A stretch of 64,000 nucleotides of DNA from an uncultured Bacilli bacterium (lineage in GTDB: Bacteria; Bacillota_I; Bacilli_A; RFN20; CAG-826), in the NCBI GenBank assembly GCA_934700895.1, contig CAKUXV010000002.1:280772-344771 (forward strand), given 5' to 3'. Positions 7,639 to 16,546 of this stretch are shown piece after piece. A program made the translations under genes and the position numbers. How positions within the stretch are numbered: the stretch's first letter is position 1; every line of letters begins with the position of its first letter. The notes beneath the pieces are model-generated. The model was not told where the DNA came from, ran no database searches, and worked only from the letters and a program-made list of their open reading frames with translations.

Positions 7639-9369
7639 TTACTCGTTGCGAATGCTTTTCGCCGCATTGGTCGCCGTGGAATAAGCTCCCCCGAAATCAC
7701 CAGACCAATATTGTTTTTCCGCTTGTTGGATCAGTAATTTGATTTCGGAAAGGTGCATTCTTTCGCGGTTCCCGTAAAGAATCGAAGCTTCGGCCAAATA
7801 CATTTTTTCCATATAGGAATCAATTTCGCGGCAAGCCGAATCCCCGTTCGCCTTAAGGGAAGAAACCAGTTCATTGATGCTTTCCACGTCAATTGGGGCT
7901 TTTAGATTTACCTTGATTTGATCGATGGTTTCATAAAGCGAAGTGATTTGAGGTTCATATTTTTCCGTCAAATCCGGAATATCGATTTGGCGGAGGCGCA
8001 CTTCAGCCGTGTGGACGCGTTCATCGTAATCGTAAAGACAGCGGCACGCTTCTTCCGAATCCGCCTTAAGAGAGGCTAAATAGGAGTCAAAATCGTCAAG
8101 CATGTGGGCGACGTCGGTCGATTCATCGCGAAGGGTGTTCATCTTCTCCACCAACAACGTATAGGGCTGACGAGTTCCTGAGTGAATCAACGTATCGAGA
8201 CTTCTTTTGGTGGCTCCGCTTAAATTAATGGCGGTTTTGATAGCATCGATTTTTAGTTGCTCTTGTTCCGGAATCACGTAGATTTCCCGAATGCGGGGCA
8301 AGGAATTGCAAACGCGAATATAGCGATTTTCGGTTTCGGAATCGTCTTTATAAACGCCTTCGCATTCGCTTTCAAAAGCAACGCGAGCGTCTTTTTCCTT
8401 GTCAAAAGAGGTGAAATAATCGTCAATTCGCGCGATGATACCGTCTAATTCTTGTGCAACGCCATTGAGGGAGAAGGATTGGATTTTAGCGGTAATTTTA
8501 TCCAGTTGTTGCCGCATATCCGCGATATTGCTATCGCTTAACAAATGGTGAAGCGGGTACCCGGCGCGCCCCATTTCTTCATAACGGTTTTGCAGAGAAG
8601 AAAGCTTATCGGGGATCACGGTTTGGATGGTCACACAAAGATTGGGAAGTTCCTTGATGCAACGGGATAATGCATCAATCACTTCGCCGACCTTGGGAAG
8701 TAAGGCATTGGCTTCTTCGTATTGGGCGCTTTCCACGTAACGTTCAAATTCGCCGAATTTATCATCAAGCAATGCGAAGGCTCGAGAAAAAGACTCACCA
8801 ACGAGAGTCAAATCCGCTTCTTTCACGTTGTAGTCCTGCTTTAACGTGCGAAGTTTTTCTTTTAACGACGAGGAATTTTGGCGGCATTCTTCTTCGGGGC
8901 GAATGACCGCGCGAAGATCCGCGTTGAGCGATTCCACTTCCTGTTCGAAACGTTCTATTGTTTTCCTTGCTTCCGGAATTTCCGTTTTCAAGTCTTTAAA
9001 ATCACGTTCTGCGAGCAAATCCTTAAGGTGATTTACCGCGACTTGGGCCGCCGAATCGCTTTTGTCCCGTACATCTTTGAAACGTTTGCTGTAGGTCAAA
9101 TGGGTGTTTACATAAATCAAATTCGTCATTGAAATGTTTTCAATGCGTTTGATGTATTGGCTGATTTGACCGAATAAATGGGAATGATAATGTTCGAAGT
9201 GAGAGCTCAGTTCATTGATTTGCCTTTTGATGCGAAGATGAGCGAAAAGGGTGAAATAAAGCAAAAGGAAAATGGCAACAAGAATCAAGACCCCCGCAAC
9301 AAGAAGGGAGATCCATAAGGCCATAGGAATAGAAGCAAGGATTTTCATAGGCTTTATTTTAACACGCAT
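7639..9369 (-). CDS. ezrA: septation ring formation regulator EzrA
   Basis: 576 aa, the usual EzrA length. One N-terminal membrane segment (about 13-40) is followed by long coiled-coil, spectrin-like repeats, including the family-typical LSSLQNRYEEMGRAGYPLHH region. EzrA is a membrane-bound negative regulator of FtsZ ring formation found in low-GC Gram-positives. Two starts are possible, ATG at 9369 and ATG at 9348 (7 codons later); neither has a clear Shine-Dalgarno sequence. First gene of a likely five-gene operon ending with the lipase. Confidence 0.88.
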   Translation of the reverse strand: MRVKIKPMKILASIPMALWISLLVAGVLILVAIFLLLYFTLFAHLRIKRQINELSSHFEHYHSHLFGQISQYIKRIENISMTNLIYVNTHLTYSKRFKDVRDKSDSAAQVAVNHLKDLLAERDFKDLKTEIPEARKTIERFEQEVESLNADLRAVIRPEEECRQNSSSLKEKLRTLKQDYNVKEADLTLVGESFSRAFALLDDKFGEFERYVESAQYEEANALLPKVGEVIDALSRCIKELPNLCVTIQTVIPDKLSSLQNRYEEMGRAGYPLHHLLSDSNIADMRQQLDKITAKIQSFSLNGVAQELDGIIARIDDYFTSFDKEKDARVAFESECEGVYKDDSETENRYIRVCNSLPRIREIYVIPEQEQLKIDAIKTAINLSGATKRSLDTLIHSGTRQPYTLLVEKMNTLRDESTDVAHMLDDFDSYLASLKADSEEACRCLYDYDERVHTAEVRLRQIDIPDLTEKYEPQITSLYETIDQIKVNLKAPIDVESINELVSSLKANGDSACREIDSYMEKMYLAEASILYGNRERMHLSEIKLLIQQAEKQYWSGDFGGAYSTATNAAKSIRNE

Positions 9370-9537
9370 GCACGCGTCGAAGGAGGGGGGTAAAAAAGGA
9401 TTTTTTGCTTTCTTATTCCTACCTGTCCCCTGTGGATTTGAAATGGTAGCCTCTTATTTTCAAATCGAACTCGATGGATAAAAAAACCTAAAGGTAACTT
9501 TCCCTTCTCCTCCCCTGTTTTAAAAAGAAATATTTCA

Positions 9538-9566
9538 TTGCATTTTGCATCGATTTTCTCTAAAAT
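9538..9566 (+). promoter_or_regulatory. sigma-A promoter of rpsD
   Basis: TTGCAT (9538-9543) and TAAAAT (9561-9566) are 17 bases apart, a near-consensus promoter about 150 bases before the rpsD start. Confidence 0.75.
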
Positions 9567-9572
9567 CACACC

Positions 9573-9717
9573 TGCGTAAGATTGCAGCATGCCCCTACGC
9601 TTCCGTCAGACGTCGGAGAGAAGAATAAGTAAGCCCTAGCTACGCGGCCGAAAAGAATTCCGACACCCGGGAAGATGGGAGAGGCACTCCTTCTTGTGCA
9701 AAGAAAGGAGACATGAA
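9573..9717 (+). promoter_or_regulatory. probable S4-binding autoregulatory leader of rpsD
   Basis: The transcript between the promoter and rpsD is about 145 bases, G+C-rich, with several short complementary blocks around 9635-9690 (for example GACGTCGGAGAG and CTACGCGGCCGAAAAG). Bacillota rpsD mRNAs commonly carry a pseudoknot leader bound by S4, so this is the expected role. I cannot prove the fold. Confidence 0.45.
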
Positions 9718-9719
9718 AC

Positions 9720-10328
9720 ATGTCTAGATACACTGGAAGCTCTTGGAAAAAGAGCCGTCACCTCGGTTTCTCCACCCTCGAAACGGGCGACGAATTGAAA
9801 AAGAGGGCCTACGGACCTGGCCAACACGGTCAAGACCGCAAACGCAAACCGTCCGAATACGGACAGCAATTGCTCGAAAAGCAAAAACTCCGTACCTACT
9901 ACGGCGTGAACGAACGTCAATTCCAACGTTTATTCAAGATCGCGAAAGCTTCGAAAGACGAAGTCACCGGACTCGCCTTCTTCCGCCTCCTCGAATCCCG
10001 TTTGGACAACCTCGTTTATCGTATGGGGTTTGCCCGCACCCGCGCCGCTGCCCGTCAACTCGTCAATCACGGCCACGTTCTCGTTAACGGCAAGAAAGTC
10101 GACATCCCGTCCTACCTCTGCTCCGTCAACGATGTCATCTCCTTCAAGGAAGATTCTCCGCTTAAGGTCGTCAAGGAATGCATCGAAGCCAAGCTTACCC
10201 CGGCTGCCTTCGTCACTGTTGACACCGACAAAATCCAAGGAACCTTTGCTCGCAAGCCCGAACGTAACGAGCTTCCCTCCGAAATCCAAGAATCTCAAAT
10301 CATCGAATACTACAACCGCAAGTTATAA
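9720..10328 (+). CDS. rpsD: ribosomal protein S4 (uS4)
   Basis: 202 aa, start MSRYTGSSWKKSRHLGFS, with the S4 RNA-binding core LDNLVYRMGFARTRAAARQL and the following LVNGKKVDIPS. It nucleates 30S body assembly by binding 16S rRNA. The zinc-binding cysteines of the C+ form are absent. AGAAAGGAG precedes the ATG. It is a single-gene plus-strand unit with a leader and a terminator. Confidence 0.97.
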   Translation: MSRYTGSSWKKSRHLGFSTLETGDELKKRAYGPGQHGQDRKRKPSEYGQQLLEKQKLRTYYGVNERQFQRLFKIAKASKDEVTGLAFFRLLESRLDNLVYRMGFARTRAAARQLVNHGHVLVNGKKVDIPSYLCSVNDVISFKEDSPLKVVKECIEAKLTPAAFVTVDTDKIQGTFARKPERNELPSEIQESQIIEYYNRKL

Positions 10329-10348
10329 TCTTCGGTTTCCAGGCATTC

Positions 10349-10380
10349 AAAACCCCTTCTTCGCGAAGAAGGGGTTTTCT
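10349..10380. terminator. bidirectional terminator between rpsD and the acetyltransferase gene
   Basis: AAAACCCCTTCTTCG / CGAAGAAGGGGTTTT forms a near-perfect stem with A and T tracts on its two sides. Confidence 0.9.
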
Positions 10381-10409
10381 AATGATATTTCTAAAATAAT
10401 CGATGAAAT

Positions 10410-10877
10410 CTAGATTTCCATTCCGTATTGGAAGGACAAGGGGACCAAACCAAGGGCTTCTGCGAATGCAATCGCCCCTTTGTTTTCTTTCCGCAAATCT
10501 AGATGCATATCCACGCATCCGGCTTCATCGGCTTTGACTAAAAGAGAGCGAACAAGCGCTTCTCCGATTTTGTGGCGGCGATGCTCCGGGGTCACATATA
10601 AATCGCGGATGACCAAGGTCTTGTTCGCACCGAATAGTTTGGTGTTGGAAGGGAGGAGGATCTCCGCGAGGCAAAAAGCCACCATTTCCCCGCCAAGTTC
10701 AACGGCATAGCAAAGGTGATTGGATTCGGCGAGATAAGCTTTTAAAGACAAGGGATCAAACCGCTTGGTGGGGTCGGCGACTAGGCTCAAACGAAGGGAA
10801 CGAATTTCCTTCCACTCATCCTCAATAAGAGGCATAACGCGCACAATGTCGCGGTTTTCAAGTACGTGAATGTCCAT
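10410..10877 (-). CDS. GNAT-family N-acetyltransferase
   Basis: 155 aa. The acetyl-CoA binding motif A is visible as RDLYVTPEHRRHKIGEALV (about 91-109), followed by the beta5-alpha4 region ENKGAIAFAEALGL. The substrate cannot be told from sequence; the end, GLVPLSFQYGMEI, resembles small-molecule or amino-sugar acetyltransferases. It lies 8 bases downstream of the response-regulator gene and is probably cotranscribed. Confidence 0.85.
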   Translation of the reverse strand: MDIHVLENRDIVRVMPLIEDEWKEIRSLRLSLVADPTKRFDPLSLKAYLAESNHLCYAVELGGEMVAFCLAEILLPSNTKLFGANKTLVIRDLYVTPEHRRHKIGEALVRSLLVKADEAGCVDMHLDLRKENKGAIAFAEALGLVPLSFQYGMEI

Positions 10878-10885
10878 AAATTCTC

Positions 10886-11575
10886 CTAATCGAGCAATTT
10901 GTATCCGTCACCATAGACGTTGCGGATATGAGTATCCCCATCCCCTAATTTCAAGCGGAGGGATTTGATGTGCATATCCAGGGCTTTAGATTTTGGGTCA
11001 AAAGGTTTTTTCGGATCACCGAAAGCTTCGTAAAGGGCATCGCGGCTTACCGTTTTCCCTTGCCCTTCCATCAAAGTCTGGAAAATCAAAAATTCGCAGT
11101 TCGTGAGGGGAACAAGCATCCCGTTCTTTTTGGCTTCATGCTCCACCTTATCCAAGGTAAAGGGACCATAATGAATGATTTCTTTCCTTTTGGCAACGCG
11201 ACGCATCTGGGCACGCACCATCGCGGTGAATTCCTCAATATCGAAGGGGGATTCCATAAACCCGTCTCCCCCGGCGTTATAGACTTCGCACTTCTGCCTC
11301 GTCGAGACGCCTTTGCCCACGCACAAAACACGGGTATCGCGTTTATCCCCTTTGGACATACGGATGGTCCGCAGCACATCGATTCCTGAGATATCGCGCA
11401 TATTCAAATCGAGAATGACTAGATCAGGGGGATCCGATTCAAAGGAAGCGAGAAAGGCTCTGCTGGAGGGGAAAACACGTACGATATAGTCCGATATTCG
11501 TAAGGCTCTAGCGATGCTGATACCAGAGCCAACGTGGTTTTCCACCGCGTCAACTTTATACTTGGTCATGTTCAT
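10886..11575 (-). CDS. OmpR-type response regulator with a degenerate receiver
   Basis: 229 aa. Receiver domain 1-120, winged-helix DNA-binding domain about 130-229 (NCEFLIFQTLMEGQGKTVSR, then HIKSLRLKLGD). The phospho-acceptor position is kept (Asp56 in VILDLNM), but the usual acidic pair after beta1 reads Glu-Asn, and the conserved lysine of the KPF motif is serine (MESPF, Ser109). No histidine kinase lies nearby. It may act without phosphorylation or with weak phosphorylation; this is inference from missing residues. Target genes are unknown. Confidence 0.82.
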   Translation of the reverse strand: MNMTKYKVDAVENHVGSGISIARALRISDYIVRVFPSSRAFLASFESDPPDLVILDLNMRDISGIDVLRTIRMSKGDKRDTRVLCVGKGVSTRQKCEVYNAGGDGFMESPFDIEEFTAMVRAQMRRVAKRKEIIHYGPFTLDKVEHEAKKNGMLVPLTNCEFLIFQTLMEGQGKTVSRDALYEAFGDPKKPFDPKSKALDMHIKSLRLKLGDGDTHIRNVYGDGYKLLD

Positions 11576-11816
11576 AAAGTATAGGGAAAGGAAGGGAAAA
11601 GTAAAGAAGTAATAATCGACATTATTTTACAATAATTTTCACTTTCCTCTTACTTTTAGTCCAAATTGTAGGCATAAACAACGCATTTTTTATTTTGCTC
11701 AAAATTAAGCACTTTTTTAGCACTTCCAAAAAAAGAGGAAAAAGTATGTTTTCAGGAATCAAAACAAAAGCCAAGTAAAAAGGGCCAAAAGGCCCTTGAA
11801 TCGATGGAGCAAGAGT
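11576..11816. other. 241-base gap between tyrS and the response regulator
   Basis: AT-rich with no open frame of note. It contains the tyrS terminator at its right end and presumably the regulator's promoter; the TTAGCACTT-like bits at 11711-11728 resemble CIRCE half-sites but are not paired correctly. Confidence 0.5.
11773..11797 (-). terminator. intrinsic terminator of tyrS
   Basis: Read on the minus strand, AAGGGCC-TTTT-GGCCCTT is followed by a T tract, 20 bases after the tyrS stop. Confidence 0.85.
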
Positions 11817-13067
11817 TCAGAAAACGCCGAGGTAGTAATTCTTTTTTCCGCGACGAACGAGCAAATATTTCCCATACATCGCATCCTTTTGAGAAAGGAC
11901 CATTTTGGGGTCGGTGACTTTTTCACCATTGAGGAGAACGCTGTTACCCGTGATGAAGGTACGGGCTTCGCGTTTGGAGGTAGCCGCCCCTAAGGTAATG
12001 AGAAGATCTTCTAGCATCATTTCCCCTGCCACAGGCTTGCTTAAGCTGCCAAAGAGTTCCTCGATTTCTTTTTCTTTCAAGGAAGTGACATCGCCTTTGA
12101 AGAGGGCTTCCGTCATGGAGACCGCTTCTTCGGCGGCTTCTAAGCCATAGATATCCTTGGTGACTTCGAAGGCCACTTTCTTTTGGCCGATACGGGCTCC
12201 AGGAGCAGCGAAATGTTCTCTCGCCACTTCTTCGATTTGCTCGGGTTCGAGAAAAGAGAAAACTTTGAGGAAGCGAATCGCATCTTCGTCGGTGACGTTC
12301 ATGAAATATTGATACATCGTGTAGGGCGAAGTGAGATTTGGATCGAGGAAGAGCGCGCCCTTTTCCGACTTGCCAAACTTTTTGCCGTCGCTGCGGAGGA
12401 TCAAGCGGGCCGTTAAGCATTCGGCCTTTTCATTTTCCCCGTCGATTTTACGGATGAGTTCCAAGCCGGAGGTCAAATTGCCCCATTGGTCATTGCCCCC
12501 AATTTGCATGCTGACGCCTTTTTCGTGGTGGAGGTGGTAAAAGTCGATGGATTGAAGGATTTGATAGGCAAATTCCGTGAAGGAAATGCCGGCTTCTAAA
12601 CGCGATTTCACGATTTCTTTCGAAAGCATGTAATTGATGGAGAAATATTTTCCATAGTCGCGAAGGAAATCAATCGTCGAAAGGGGAGCGAGCCAATCGT
12701 AATTGGACACCAGTTCCCCCTTTTCGGGGTCCGAGAGATCGATATAGCGTTCGAGTTGAGCTTTGATCGAGGCGGTGTTGGCTTCTAGGGTTTCCTTGGT
12801 TTGAAGGTTTCTTTCTTTGCTTTTGCCGCTAGGATCGCCAATCATGCCGGTAGCTCCTCCAACGAGGGCCACAACTTTATGCCCGGCACGTTGGAAGCGT
12901 TTGAGAAGAGAAATCATGACGTAATTGCCAAGGTGCATCGATCCCGCCGAGGGGTCAAAACCGCAATAAATCGTCTGTTTCGTCTTCAATAATTCGCGGA
13001 CGTTGTCTTCGCTCGAACACTGCTCAATGAGTCCGCGGTAGGTAAGTTCATCAAAAAAGTTTTCCAT
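11817..13067 (-). CDS. tyrS: tyrosyl-tRNA synthetase
   Basis: Class I aminoacyl-tRNA synthetase of 416 aa. The HIGH motif appears as HLGN (45-48) after GFDPSAGS, and KMSKS as KFGKS (230-234). The C-terminal S4-like domain (about 345-410, TSKREARTFI and VLLNGEKV) binds tRNA. Length and domain order are those of the Bacillus TyrS. The usual T-box leader is not seen upstream. Confidence 0.96.
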   Translation of the reverse strand: MENFFDELTYRGLIEQCSSEDNVRELLKTKQTIYCGFDPSAGSMHLGNYVMISLLKRFQRAGHKVVALVGGATGMIGDPSGKSKERNLQTKETLEANTASIKAQLERYIDLSDPEKGELVSNYDWLAPLSTIDFLRDYGKYFSINYMLSKEIVKSRLEAGISFTEFAYQILQSIDFYHLHHEKGVSMQIGGNDQWGNLTSGLELIRKIDGENEKAECLTARLILRSDGKKFGKSEKGALFLDPNLTSPYTMYQYFMNVTDEDAIRFLKVFSFLEPEQIEEVAREHFAAPGARIGQKKVAFEVTKDIYGLEAAEEAVSMTEALFKGDVTSLKEKEIEELFGSLSKPVAGEMMLEDLLITLGAATSKREARTFITGNSVLLNGEKVTDPKMVLSQKDAMYGKYLLVRRGKKNYYLGVF

Positions 13068-13150
13068 AGCCTTGCCATTCTACCCGTTTCCAAGAAAAAT
13101 GCCATAGAAATGGGACGGTTTTCGGTCAAATACAGGGAAAACTTAGTTGT

Positions 13151-13173
13151 GAAAAACATTCGATGATATCGGC
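13151..13173 (-). repeat. dispersed intergenic motif, copy 1
   Basis: On the minus strand the sequence reads CCGATATCATCGAATGTTTT, matching copies at 25481, 36978 and 38083 in other intergenic regions (consensus CCGATNTCATCGAATGTTTT). The function is unknown. Confidence 0.6.
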
Positions 13174-13265
13174 ATTCATGTTTGGATGATTGCGCTTTTC
13201 CTGGTTTTTGGCCATTTTAATGATTGTGGTTTTTTCTGAAATAGTCCGTCGCTTTTGCGAAAAGG

Positions 13266-13296
13266 AAAACGCAGCCCCATTTCTGGAGCTGCGTTC
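13266..13296 (-). terminator. intrinsic terminator of groESL
   Basis: On the minus strand AACGCAGCtcc and gggGCTGCGTT form an 8-bp stem followed by a T-rich run, 20 bases after the groEL stop. Confidence 0.8.
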
Positions 13297-13315
13297 TCTG
13301 GTTTTTTACTAGCGA

Positions 13316-14932
13316 TCAATACATGTCGCCGGCAGGCATAGCTGGGGCCGGTTTTTCCTCTTTGATTTCGCTGACGGCGGCTTCGGTCGTCACGAACAAA
13401 GAAGCAATGGAAGAGGCATTTAGAATCGCCGAGCGAGTCACCTTGGTCGGATCCACGATGCCATTTTCAAACATATTGACCCAGGTGCCATCTTTGGCGT
13501 TGAAACCGATATCTTTCTTCGATTTTTCTTGGATTTCTTCGATTTCATCGGGTTCATAGCCCGCGTTGAGGGCAATTTGACGAAGCGGGGCATAAAGGCT
13601 TTCCAAAACCGCATTGATACCCATCTGAATATCGTGGTTTTCTACCTTTAAGCTCGGTTTCAAGGTTTTGTAGACTTCGGTTAAGGCCGCGCCGCCACCG
13701 ATAACGATTCCTTCGCTGACCGCGGCTTTCGTCGCATTGAGCGCGTCTTCAATGCGGAGCTTCTTCTCTTTGAGCTCGGCTTCAGTAAGAGCACCGACTT
13801 TCAAGACGGCAACCCCATCACCAAGTTTAGCGATGCGTTTGGCAAGGTTCTTCTTGTCGTATTCGCTATTAGAAGCATCGTATTGTTTTTGAAGTTCTTG
13901 GACGCGAGCGGCGATTTTAGCCTTGTCGCCTTCTCCGCCGACAAGAGTCGTCTTGTCTTTGCGGATCGTGGCTTTGCGAACTTTGCCAAGGTCATCGACA
14001 GTGACGTCTTTTAGCTGCATGCCAAGGTCTTTGGAGATGAATTTAGCGCCGGTCGTGATGGCAATATCTTCCAACGCCGCTTTCTGGGCATCGCCAAATT
14101 CCGGGGCTTTGACCGCGACCACATTGAAGGTGCCGCGGAGTTTATTGACCACAATCGTGGACGTAACATCCGCGTCGAGATCATCGGCGATGATAAGAAG
14201 CGGCTTATGCGCATCGACTACCGCTTGAAGAACCGGGAGAATCGTATTGATATCCGAGACTTTTTGATCGGTAACGAGGACCAAAGCATCTTCCATCTCG
14301 GCGACCATCTTCTCACGATCAGAGACCATATAAGGAGAGATGTAGCCTTTATCGAATTCCAATCCTTGCGTCACAGCGAGTTCATCGTCGACGCCTTTGG
14401 AGTCATCCACGGAGATGACGCCGGTCTTGCCGACTTTGCCCATGGCTTCGGCGATCAATTTGCCGATTTGGGCATCGCCGCTAGAAATCGTGGCGACGGA
14501 TTCGATATCCGCGTTGGTATCGATGGGGCGAGAGATTTTAAGCAATTCTTCCGCGACCGCTTTTCCGGCTTTTTCCATGCCTTGACGAACGAAGACCGGG
14601 TTCGCACCTTTTTCGACGGCGTTGATGCCGCGGTGGATCATTTCCTGGGCAAGAAGAGTTGCCGTGGTCGTGCCGTCTCCTGCGGCGTCGTTGGTTTTGT
14701 TCGCGACTTCATAAACGAGCTTAGCGCCCATGTTTTGGAAGTTGTTCTTGAGTTCGATTTCTCGAGCAATCGTTACCCCGTCGTTGGTGATGAGGGGAGA
14801 GCCATATCCTTTATCGAGGACGACGTTGCGTCCTTTCGGCCCAATGGTCAATTTGACGGTGTTAGCAAGCGTATCAACGCCTTCTAGCATCTCATCGCGG
14901 GCGGATTTGCCCCATTTGATTTCTTTTGCCAT
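13316..14932 (-). CDS. groEL: chaperonin GroEL (Hsp60)
   Basis: 538 aa, full length. Characteristic blocks are TIGPKGRNVVLDKGYGSP, the ATP-binding GDGTTTATLLAQ (about 86-97) and AALEDIAITTGA. It forms the double-ring folding chamber capped by GroES. The C-terminus is APAMPAGDMY instead of the common Gly-Gly-Met repeats. It is cotranscribed with groES, 30 bases downstream of it, under HrcA/CIRCE control. Confidence 0.97.
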   Translation of the reverse strand: MAKEIKWGKSARDEMLEGVDTLANTVKLTIGPKGRNVVLDKGYGSPLITNDGVTIAREIELKNNFQNMGAKLVYEVANKTNDAAGDGTTTATLLAQEMIHRGINAVEKGANPVFVRQGMEKAGKAVAEELLKISRPIDTNADIESVATISSGDAQIGKLIAEAMGKVGKTGVISVDDSKGVDDELAVTQGLEFDKGYISPYMVSDREKMVAEMEDALVLVTDQKVSDINTILPVLQAVVDAHKPLLIIADDLDADVTSTIVVNKLRGTFNVVAVKAPEFGDAQKAALEDIAITTGAKFISKDLGMQLKDVTVDDLGKVRKATIRKDKTTLVGGEGDKAKIAARVQELQKQYDASNSEYDKKNLAKRIAKLGDGVAVLKVGALTEAELKEKKLRIEDALNATKAAVSEGIVIGGGAALTEVYKTLKPSLKVENHDIQMGINAVLESLYAPLRQIALNAGYEPDEIEEIQEKSKKDIGFNAKDGTWVNMFENGIVDPTKVTRSAILNASSIASLFVTTEAAVSEIKEEKPAPAMPAGDMY

Positions 14933-14962
14933 ATTCGTTATTTCCTTTCTTTAGAAGTATCG

Positions 14963-15241
14963 TTATTCGATCACCGCAAGGACATCTTCTTCTTTAATCA
15001 GAAGGAATTTGCGGTCATTTTCTTCATAATCGGTGCCAGCATATTCGCGATAGACGACTTTTTCTCCGACTTTGAGTGCAATCGGAATTCTCTTGCCGTC
15101 TTTGTCTTTGGCACCTTCTCCCACGGCGACGACCGTGGCGACATTGGCGACTTTTTTCTCGCTCGTCAGAACGATCGAGCCGACTTTTTTCTCGGAAGGA
15201 AGCTTCTCGAGAAGAACGTATTCATTTAATGGACGAATCAT
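14963..15241 (-). CDS. groES: co-chaperonin GroES
   Basis: 92 aa starting MIRPLNEYVLLEKLP. The family blocks VATVVAVGEGAKDKDG, VGEKVVYREYAGTDY and the C-terminal EEDVLAVIE are present. The frame is open further upstream, but AAGGAG sits 9 bases before this ATG and the upstream part overlaps the promoter and operators, so the short form is chosen. First gene of groES-groEL. Confidence 0.96.
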   Translation of the reverse strand: MIRPLNEYVLLEKLPSEKKVGSIVLTSEKKVANVATVVAVGEGAKDKDGKRIPIALKVGEKVVYREYAGTDYEENDRKFLLIKEEDVLAVIE

Positions 15242-15275
15242 TTTTTGCATCTCCTTTTTTTCGGTTGCGTTATGT

Positions 15276-15303
15276 ATTGTAGGCGAATTTTTAGCAGTGT
15301 CAA
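15276..15303 (-). promoter_or_regulatory. sigma-A promoter of groESL
   Basis: On the minus strand TTGACA (15298-15303) and TACAAT (15276-15281) are separated by 16 bases. The -35 box lies inside the first CIRCE element, so a bound HrcA would block polymerase. Confidence 0.85.
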
Positions 15304-15317
15304 TATTTGAGTGCCAA
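15291..15317. promoter_or_regulatory. CIRCE operator 1 (HrcA binding site)
   Basis: TTAGCAGTG-N9-GAGTGCCAA matches the consensus TTAGCACTC-N9-GAGTGCTAA at 15 of 18 arm positions and overlaps the groES promoter. Confidence 0.88.
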
Positions 15318-15320
15318 TAT

Positions 15321-15347
15321 TTAGCAATTATTTTGTTCAAGTGCTAA
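15321..15347. promoter_or_regulatory. CIRCE operator 2
   Basis: TTAGCAATT-N9-AAGTGCTAA lies 3 bases beyond operator 1, with the same N9 spacing. It matches the consensus at 15 of 18 arm positions. Two tandem sites suggest tight HrcA repression. Confidence 0.82.
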
Positions 15348-15401
15348 AAAGGGGGGAAAACGAACTTTTAAAAAAGGCTTTTTCCCGCTTTTTTCTATAA
15401 G

Positions 15402-15426
15402 AAAAGCCGCCCAGAATAGGGCGGCA
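15402..15426 (-). terminator. intrinsic terminator of the LacI-family gene
   Basis: On the minus strand GCCGCCC-TATTCT-GGGCGGC runs into TTTTC, 18 bases after the stop. Confidence 0.88.
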
Positions 15427-15443
15427 AAGTATGGAAGGGAGGC

Positions 15444-16451
15444 TTATTTCCGTTCGACGGTCGATTGGCCTTGGGCCAAGAAAGCGTCGAAATGGGAATT
15501 GCGGTCCACGAGGTCGTTGTTGAGCAAATCCGTGAGCATATACATCGCGCGCTTCCCCACTTCATGCATATCGATGTGCATCGTGGTGAGGGTGGGGCGG
15601 ACGATATAGGCGTATTTGGTGCCGACAAGAGAAAGCACTTCTACTTGGCTAGGAAGGGATAATCCCAAGTCTTGAGCGGCGTTTTCTACGGCCGCGGCGA
15701 TGGAATCGCGATAGCAGATGAAATAGCCCTTGGGGTTCTTTTTGAAGAATTCTTTGAAGTCGTTATACGTATGGGTATAGGAATCATCGCAGTTGACCAC
15801 ATGATAAGGACGGCCGAGTTCTTCGTGGGTTTGGATGAAGACCTTTTCGCAGCGGGAAAGCAAACGCCCCGCGTTATGGACGTGAAGGAAGGTCATCGGC
15901 TCGGTGCCGCCATGGGCGTAATAATCGACGATGATTTGTTTCAACGCGACATCGTAATTGAAACGGATCGCGCCGATTTTATCTCCTTCGATTCGGCTAT
16001 CGATGACAACGGTTGGAACGTTATAGGAAGCAATCCGTTTGATGTCATCGGAATCGAGTTGGTCGTCAAAGACAATCGCCCCATCCACGTGGGAGGAGAT
16101 GACCCTTTCAATCATCTGCAAAGCTTCATCGCGGCTATGGGCGGTGGAGAATAAAGTTAGGATATAGTTCTTCTCCCTGGCGACTTCGGTGATGCCGGAA
16201 AGCATATTGGCGATATAAACATAGTTGGCGCTGGGAATGACGATGCCGATATTGGTGGTGCGATTGGTGGCGAGAGCTTGAGCGAGTCCACTGGGACGAT
16301 AGCCCAAATCTTTGATGGTTTTTTCGACTTTGGCGCGGGTTTCAGGAGTAACGGAGCCCTGCTTGTTGATGACGCGGCTCACGGTGGCTAGAGAAACTCC
16401 AGCGGCTTGAGCGACTTGGTAAATCGTGACGCGGTCTTTGAGGTTTTTCAT
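15444..16451 (-). CDS. LacI/GalR-family transcription regulator (CcpA-like)
   Basis: 335 aa. The N-terminal helix-turn-helix VTIYQVAQAAGVSLATVSRV with the hinge helix LAQALATNRT is followed by a periplasmic-binding-protein-like effector domain (60-335, GIVIPSANYVYIANML, DGAIVFDDQ). This is the architecture of CcpA and sugar regulators. No sugar gene is adjacent, which leaves a global CcpA-like role possible; cre-like sites occur before rex in this window. It is a single-gene unit with its own terminator, and AAAGGA precedes the start. Confidence 0.87.
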   Translation of the reverse strand: MKNLKDRVTIYQVAQAAGVSLATVSRVINKQGSVTPETRAKVEKTIKDLGYRPSGLAQALATNRTTNIGIVIPSANYVYIANMLSGITEVAREKNYILTLFSTAHSRDEALQMIERVISSHVDGAIVFDDQLDSDDIKRIASYNVPTVVIDSRIEGDKIGAIRFNYDVALKQIIVDYYAHGGTEPMTFLHVHNAGRLLSRCEKVFIQTHEELGRPYHVVNCDDSYTHTYNDFKEFFKKNPKGYFICYRDSIAAAVENAAQDLGLSLPSQVEVLSLVGTKYAYIVRPTLTTMHIDMHEVGKRAMYMLTDLLNNDLVDRNSHFDAFLAQGQSTVERK

Positions 16452-16546
16452 GGCGCATTTTCCTTTCGGTTTTAATTATACGGCTTTCTTTTAGAAAAAT
16501 ATGTTGTTTTTTTTCATCTTTTTACAATTATTTTCCAACATGTAAA

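Larger units (their letters stand above)
9370..9719. other. 350-base intergenic region between divergent ezrA and rpsD
   Basis: No gene seen. The right half holds the rpsD promoter (9538-9566) and a leader of about 150 bases; the left half is AT-rich and may carry the ezrA promoter, which I could not place. Confidence 0.6.

Noticed and set aside
13068..13315. T-box riboswitch before tyrS
   Set aside because: The terminator hairpin here belongs to groEL upstream. No specifier loop or T-box sequence was found.
15242..15340. Longer N-terminus for GroES
   Set aside because: It would cover the promoter and CIRCE sites and has no similarity to GroES.
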